A DNA stretch of 5,115 nucleotides from Candidatus Omnitrophota bacterium. GTDB taxonomy: Bacteria > Omnitrophota > Gorgyraeia > Gygaellales > Profunditerraquicolaceae. The stretch is taken from assembly GCA_016938245.1 (NCBI GenBank), contig JAFGUY010000102.1:1-5115 (forward strand). The letters are read 5' to 3'. The notes under the pieces were generated by a model. The model ran no database searches and was not told the origin of the DNA. It saw only the letters and a program-made list of their open reading frames with translations. The number at the start of each line of letters is the position of its first letter. The stretch's first letter is position 1. Positions 5,093 to 5,115 of the stretch are shown one piece after another. The position numbers were made by a program, and so were the translations under genes.

Positions 5093-5115
5093 TTCCGAAG
5101 CCCGGATGCAAGACC

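Noticed and set aside
4974..5111. 46-residue N-terminal extension of RibBA from an in-frame TTG
   Set aside because: The extension would be encoded by the terminator hairpin and T-tract. A good ribosome site precedes the ATG at 4973, and RibB proteins begin at that point.
5086..5113. Plus-strand resemblance to an RFN 3' segment (GGCAATTCCGAAGCC then CGGATGCAAGA)
   Set aside because: The hairpin normally between these two parts is missing, the 5' half of the element is not upstream on this strand, and it faces away from the rib genes. Probably coincidence.
1..5115. CRISPR array, phage, toxin-antitoxin or other defence system
   Set aside because: There are no regular short repeats with spacers and no such protein families. 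The coding part is an ordinary biosynthetic operon.

Overview
The window is a compact minus-strand riboflavin (vitamin B2) operon followed by a tRNA-Pro gene. Transcribed right to left, the order is ribBA, ribH, nusB, a PHP-domain phosphohydrolase, ribD, ribE, then tRNA-Pro(CGG). The moderate-to-low G+C content, the RibBA fusion, the encoded CCA tail on the tRNA and the protein style suggest an uncultured bacterium. Candidatus Omnitrophota or a similar candidate phylum would fit, but this is an impression and not a demonstrated assignment.

Layout. At 4974-5115 there is a leader with no supportable gene. It holds a strong Rho-independent terminator (about 4984-5012) placed directly between any upstream promoter and the ribBA ribosome binding site, so it looks like an attenuator. 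At 367-4973 six genes are packed with gaps of 1-14 bases or 4-base overlaps. ribBA and ribH have clear Shine-Dalgarno sequences. The other four start at TAATATG, GTGA or ATGA junctions and are probably translationally coupled. At 82-379 there is a good sigma-70-type promoter (overlapping the end of ribE), then an intergenic stretch of about 190 bases, then tRNA-Pro. At 1-81 there is no gene, only a weak possible tRNA terminator.

How the genes work together. RibBA makes 3,4-dihydroxy-2-butanone 4-phosphate and opens GTP. RibD deaminates and reduces the pyrimidine intermediate. RibH condenses the two branches to the lumazine. RibE dismutates two lumazines to riboflavin. The one missing enzyme is the phosphatase acting on the ribitylamino-pyrimidine phosphate. 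The operon has no HAD-family phosphatase, but it does contain a PHP phosphohydrolase with intact metal ligands, which is a plausible stand-in.

The most unusual DNA-level observation is at the tRNA. A 13-base sequence covering the last three leader bases and first ten bases of tRNA-Pro is repeated exactly 173 bases upstream. The upstream copy sits at normal spacing behind the promoter, and the downstream copy belongs to the intact tRNA. This looks like a small insertion with a target duplication that pushed the tRNA away from its own promoter. The insert contains a hairpin followed by a T-run and a short reading frame loosely resembling part of a GIY-YIG endonuclease. I see no defence system, CRISPR array, transposase or phage gene.
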